Below, in pieces: positions 8,754 to 10,973 of a DNA stretch of 10,973 bases (its first letter is position 1; the number at the start of each line of letters is the position of its first letter). Location of the stretch: the NCBI GenBank assembly GCA_009692585.1, contig SHYX01000084.1, forward strand, positions 1 through 10,973, read 5' to 3'. The notes beneath the pieces are model-generated. The model had not been told where the DNA came from. It did not search any database and saw only the letters and a list, made by a program, of their open reading frames with translations. The stretch is from Myxococcales bacterium (GTDB lineage Bacteria; Myxococcota; UBA796; SXON01). The translations under genes and the position numbers were made by a program.

Positions 8754-9015
8754 GGTGCCGATAATACCACAGATGATCCGCCGCGGCGTGGTGTGCGGTG
8801 ACCTCTGGCCCATGTAGTTCCGGGAGTCTGGTATGCGGTGGATGGCGGCCCAACTGGACGGCGGAGCCAGGCCGGGGGTCCGAGCCATGCACCAACGCCG
8901 CGCGGAACGCGGCGTCCGCTTCGAGCCAAGGCAGACGGGCGCACCACACCGCGGCGAGCGACAGCACGCCGGACCCGCTCACCACGACGTCGAGGAGGAT
9001 CGGGACCGCGCCGGA

Positions 9016-9141
9016 CTACCGCGGCTCAGCAGGCTTCGACCAGCCGCAACGGGGGCAGATAGCGGCGCGGGCCCAGGTGCCGCAGGCGGCGCAGCCCTGG
9101 AAGGGGGCGGTGGGGAGGACAAGGGGAGCTGCGTCGGGCAT
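9016..9141 (-). CDS. Possible zinc-ribbon microprotein (41 aa), perhaps the start of a broken gene
   Basis: The frame reads MPDAAPLVLPTAP, then CAACGTWARAAICPRCG, i.e. C-x2-C-x10-C-x2-C, a plausible zinc-ribbon knuckle. Codons are strongly C/G-ending, as in real genes of this window. A TAG then ends the frame, but the same frame continues past it with good codon bias and a hydrophobic stretch (VPILLDVVVSGSGVLSLAAV, then WCARLPWLE) down to about 8850, after which coding character fades. It may therefore be a 41-residue protein, or a longer zinc-ribbon/membrane protein interrupted by a nonsense mutation and decayed at its 3' end. No Shine-Dalgarno precedes the ATG. I do not recognise the family. 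Confidence 0.35.
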   Translation of the reverse strand: MPDAAPLVLPTAPFQGCAACGTWARAAICPRCGWSKPAEPR

Positions 9142-9309
9142 GTGCGACGAGAGGGTATCGCGGCAGGCCCGCCCGCTGTGATCCGGTCTTGCGGGGGGAT
9201 GACGCCGATGCGGGACGTCGGACGGGACCGGCCGGCACACGTACACTCGGGTGGCCCCGCCTACGGCGCCCCGCCCGGTGCTCCGGCCCCGTCCATCTGC
9301 TGCGCTCCG

Positions 9310-9819
9310 TCATCGGCCGGCCCCGGGGTACCCCGCCGCAGCGCGCTGCTCGAACAGCGTTTCGACGGCCTTGGTCGACATGCCTCCGCGCTCCCGCGCC
9401 GCGCGGACGTCGGTGAACGTCAGCGTGCCGCGGGCGGCCTCACGGTAGTCCTCCGCGCCGTAGGACAGACGGGTGCCGTCCCCCAGTTCCAGCCATTCCA
9501 CACGGTAGAATTCCCAGGTCTCACTGAGGTCCCGGTTTCCGTTGCTCGACTTCACCGGTGGTGATGTCGTGCTGGGGACGGACGACTCCGCGCCCGGCGG
9601 CAGGTCCCGCCAGATGCCCCAGAGTGTCTGCGAGGCGTTCCCCATGTACCGTTGAGCCCGAACCTTGCTAACCTTGATCGAGGTGATCTTTTGAGTGCCG
9701 ATGTTCTTCACTTGGGTTGGGAGGATCTGGTTGAGACAGAGCGAGTAGTACCATTCGGCACAATAGGAGTCCAGCGACTTGACGTCAGCGTAGGCGGCGA
9801 CTTGGGCGCGCCAGAGCAT
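9310..9819 (-). CDS. Unrecognised protein, beta-rich, 169 aa
   Basis: Start ATG 9819 is preceded by GAGGGG (9824-9829, minus strand), a good ribosome site. The frame stays open up to a TTG at 9903, which would add 28 residues that look unselected. The first half reads ADVKSLDSYCAEWYYSLC, then VKNIGTQKITSIKVSKVRA, alternating like beta strands of an extracytoplasmic sandwich, reminiscent of FxLYD-type domains ('V-x-N-x-G-x-K-x-I-T'). The middle is a Ser/Pro/Thr linker. A later strand pair (FYRVEWLELGDGTRLSYG) and a charged C-terminus (AARERGGMSTKAVETLFEQR) follow. There is no signal peptide from this start, so it may be cytoplasmic or an N-terminally truncated secreted protein. Base composition changes along the gene: the first half has many A/T-ending codons, the last third is as GC-rich as the left-hand genes, suggesting a chimera or fragment. 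Function unknown. Confidence 0.5.
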   Translation of the reverse strand: MLWRAQVAAYADVKSLDSYCAEWYYSLCLNQILPTQVKNIGTQKITSIKVSKVRAQRYMGNASQTLWGIWRDLPPGAESSVPSTTSPPVKSSNGNRDLSETWEFYRVEWLELGDGTRLSYGAEDYREAARGTLTFTDVRAARERGGMSTKAVETLFEQRAAAGYPGAGR

Positions 9820-9823
9820 CTCG

Positions 9824-9829
9824 CCCCTC
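9824..9829 (-). promoter_or_regulatory. Ribosome binding site of the 169-aa protein
   Basis: GAGGGG on the minus strand, four bases before ATG 9819 (six if only GAGG pairs). It decides for this ATG over the upstream TTG at 9903. Confidence 0.45.
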
Positions 9830-9943
9830 AAGTCTGCGGTCCACACAGCTTGTCTTGCCGCTGACAGTGCTGAATACCGCAAGAATCCTACCTCGCACCT
9901 CAATTGCCCGCGCTAAGACTGCCGACTCTATGTCAGCAGGCTT

Positions 9944-10510
9944 TCAGCCCCCTAGCTTCACAGAAACTCGCGGCGCGCCTACCACAACCTCGTCGATTTC
10001 CAACGCAGCTTCTATCTCAACAAGTTTCGGCGGCGGCATGTGACGAATCGTCCATGTGAAGCCATTACCCCTCGCTCCGTCGTCACCAAAGGTTAGCAGC
10101 ACGGGGCTCGGAATCCTCACGACCTCGCCGGGCTTTGTATGGATCTGTCGCTTCATCGCGGGCGTGTCGAGCGCCGGTTGCGCAATCTGCACTTGCCGAC
10201 CATCAATAAATGCACGCATGTCTCGTGGAATCGTCGGAACCCACACTGAGAAGGTCTGCGGCTGGGTCGAGGTGACCAGAAAGGTCAAACCAATACTCGG
10301 TCCCGACCCAGACATGGCCTCCATCCGCACGGTGATACCCCGATGGCTCATGACGGGCGAGACGGCAACGATTGATAGATCCACAGCAGCAGAAGTGGCG
10401 CTTGGACTTGCTTCCGGTGTGACTGCAGTGGGAGCTGCGCTCTTGCAGCTATGACTGCAGCCGGCCAAAACCGCGGTCGCGACCACGAGCGTCGAGAGGT
10501 TGCACTTCAT
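9944..10510 (-). CDS. Putative lipoprotein of unknown function (188 aa)
   Basis: ATG 10510 yields a classical lipoprotein signal: basic n-region (MKCN), hydrophobic core (LSTLVVATAVLAG) and lipobox LAGC, followed by a Ser/Ala/Pro/Thr-rich linker to about residue 50. ATG 10522 would add MRLA and also works; neither has a strong Shine-Dalgarno. The mature part is probably a beta sandwich: VDLSIVAVSPVMSHRGITVR, GLTFLVTSTQPQTFSVWVP, DMRAFIDGRQVQIAQPA, GEVVRIPSPVLLTFGDD, then NGFTWTIRHMPPPKLVEIE. I do not recognise the family. The gene has noticeably lower GC and weaker third-position bias than the left-hand genes, like the first half of the neighbouring 169-aa gene on the same strand, so the two may have arrived together. 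The gap between them is about 125 bases. Two extra cysteines sit at the mature N-terminus and n-region. Confidence 0.7.
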   Translation of the reverse strand: MKCNLSTLVVATAVLAGCSHSCKSAAPTAVTPEASPSATSAAVDLSIVAVSPVMSHRGITVRMEAMSGSGPSIGLTFLVTSTQPQTFSVWVPTIPRDMRAFIDGRQVQIAQPALDTPAMKRQIHTKPGEVVRIPSPVLLTFGDDGARGNGFTWTIRHMPPPKLVEIEAALEIDEVVVGAPRVSVKLGG

Positions 10511-10973
10511 CGCTAGTCTCATATTCGCGCACCGCAGATTGCGCAAGCCGCACGACTTGGTGCATGCTGCCGGCCATGAACATTCGCGTTGGGTGCTTCA
10601 TTGTTATAGTTGCGGCATGCACGCGCGGATAGTCCAAGTAAGGCACATTTTCCGGCGGGGCCCTCGGTCGGCGCGGGTGTTCGGAGTGGGCAGCGGTCGG
10701 CGCCGCGCCCGGCCGCCTCGCCCGCGGCGATCTCGGCGGCGAGCTGCGCGCGCACCACGTCCACCGCGGCGGGCGGGACGATGAGCACGCGGTAGCGGAC
10801 TGACGGAAGTCCGACACCGCTGACGAACGACCGCCGCCGGGATTCGCGTCTCCGGACTGTCTCGCGACGGGCGAACGCCGATCATCCAGGTGCCCGGCAG
10901 CCGGCCCGCCTCTTGCCATTGCGCGCGCCGGGAAGCGCGCATGTCCTGCACCGTGGAGCTCCGGGGGAGCATC
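10511..10973. other. Right-end region without an intact gene
   Basis: About 460 bases. The 10511-10660 part is of mixed composition and contains the lipoprotein's upstream region, with a weak TTGCGC / 17-base spacer / TATGAG pair ending close to its ATG. The rest is very GC-rich and holds only the frame-jumping coding signal described for 10690-10972. No RNA gene, repeat or attachment site was seen. Confidence 0.45.
10690..10972 (-). pseudogene. Possible degraded coding remnant at right edge
   Basis: On the minus strand one frame from 10972 (LPRSSTVQDMRASRRAQWQ, then AGRLPGTWMIGVRP) has good codon bias until about 10820. From about 10830 to 10690 the bias moves to another frame (VRYRVLIVPPAAVDVVRAQL, then AAEIAAGEAAG), typical of a helical segment. 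The frames differ by one base, as if a gene had suffered an indel. No family is recognised, no proper stop/start architecture is visible, and the region runs off the window, so this is a weak call. Confidence 0.2.

Larger units (their letters stand above)
8745..9309. other. Region without an intact gene between FGE-like lipoprotein and 169-aa protein
   Basis: About 565 bases. The part nearest 8745 is the FGE gene's leader, with a short AT-richer string (ataatacc at 8761-8768) that could belong to its promoter on the minus strand. The middle holds the zinc-ribbon microORF and its in-frame continuation past a stop. The part from 9142 to 9309 is very GC-rich and has open frames, but none with coherent hydrophobicity or recognisable motifs. 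No hairpin followed by a T-run, tRNA or repeat was seen. Confidence 0.5.

Noticed and set aside
10515..10550. TTGCGC / TATGAG pair with 17-base spacing as a promoter for the 10510 lipoprotein
   Set aside because: Both boxes match consensus poorly and transcription would begin at or past the start codon; promoter consensus in such high-GC bacteria is also unreliable.
10449..10919. Minus-strand 156-codon frame at the right end
   Set aside because: It overlaps the lipoprotein's signal peptide in another frame, shows no motifs and has poor codon bias over most of its length.

Overview
The window is high-GC bacterial DNA with tightly packed, mostly protein-coding sequence on its left three quarters and a sparser, degraded-looking right end. 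The best clues to the organism are two outer-surface lipoproteins. Both carry Asp-Thr dipeptide linkers just after or near the lipid-anchored cysteine, one with a 20-unit linker, a four-cysteine mini-motif and a formylglycine-generating-enzyme-like (FGE/SUMF1) domain. That style is common in Myxococcota and other former Deltaproteobacteria, so a myxobacterium-like genome is my inference; no rRNA or marker gene is present to prove it.

Left block (1-3989, + strand): the 3' end of pntB (NADPH-binding domain of the proton-translocating transhydrogenase), then two genes joined by stop/start overlaps. These are a membrane-anchored, TPR-like, coiled-coil protein with a beta-rich C-terminal domain, and a polytopic protein resembling GT-C (GT39/ArnT-like) glycosyltransferases with a soluble tail. 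The three look like one transcription unit, although the last two have no obvious link to transhydrogenase.

Middle block (3972-7867): a minus-strand glycosyltransferase remnant overlaps the end of the GT-C-like gene and has lost its middle through a deletion plus frame change. Divergent from it, a + strand cluster follows with overlapping genes: a C-terminally short nitroreductase-family protein (Acg type), a SAM-dependent methyltransferase, and a 652-residue lipoprotein combining an alpha/beta-hydrolase-like domain, a fibronectin type III-like domain and a GATase-like C-terminal domain.

Right block (7878-10973, genes on the minus strand): the FGE-like lipoprotein converges on the hydrolase lipoprotein with a 10-bp gap. 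Then comes about 560 bp with only a possible zinc-ribbon microORF broken by a stop, an unrecognised 169-residue protein, a 188-residue lipoprotein of lower GC and weaker codon bias, and a final 460 bp in which coding signal jumps between frames without an intact gene. I found no tRNA, rRNA, CRISPR array, insertion sequence or clear intrinsic terminator. I do not see a convincing new multi-gene system. The most unusual items are the very short lipoprotein signal peptides, the hexanucleotide repeat encoding the DT linker, the gutted glycosyltransferase, and patches of atypical codons at domain boundaries.
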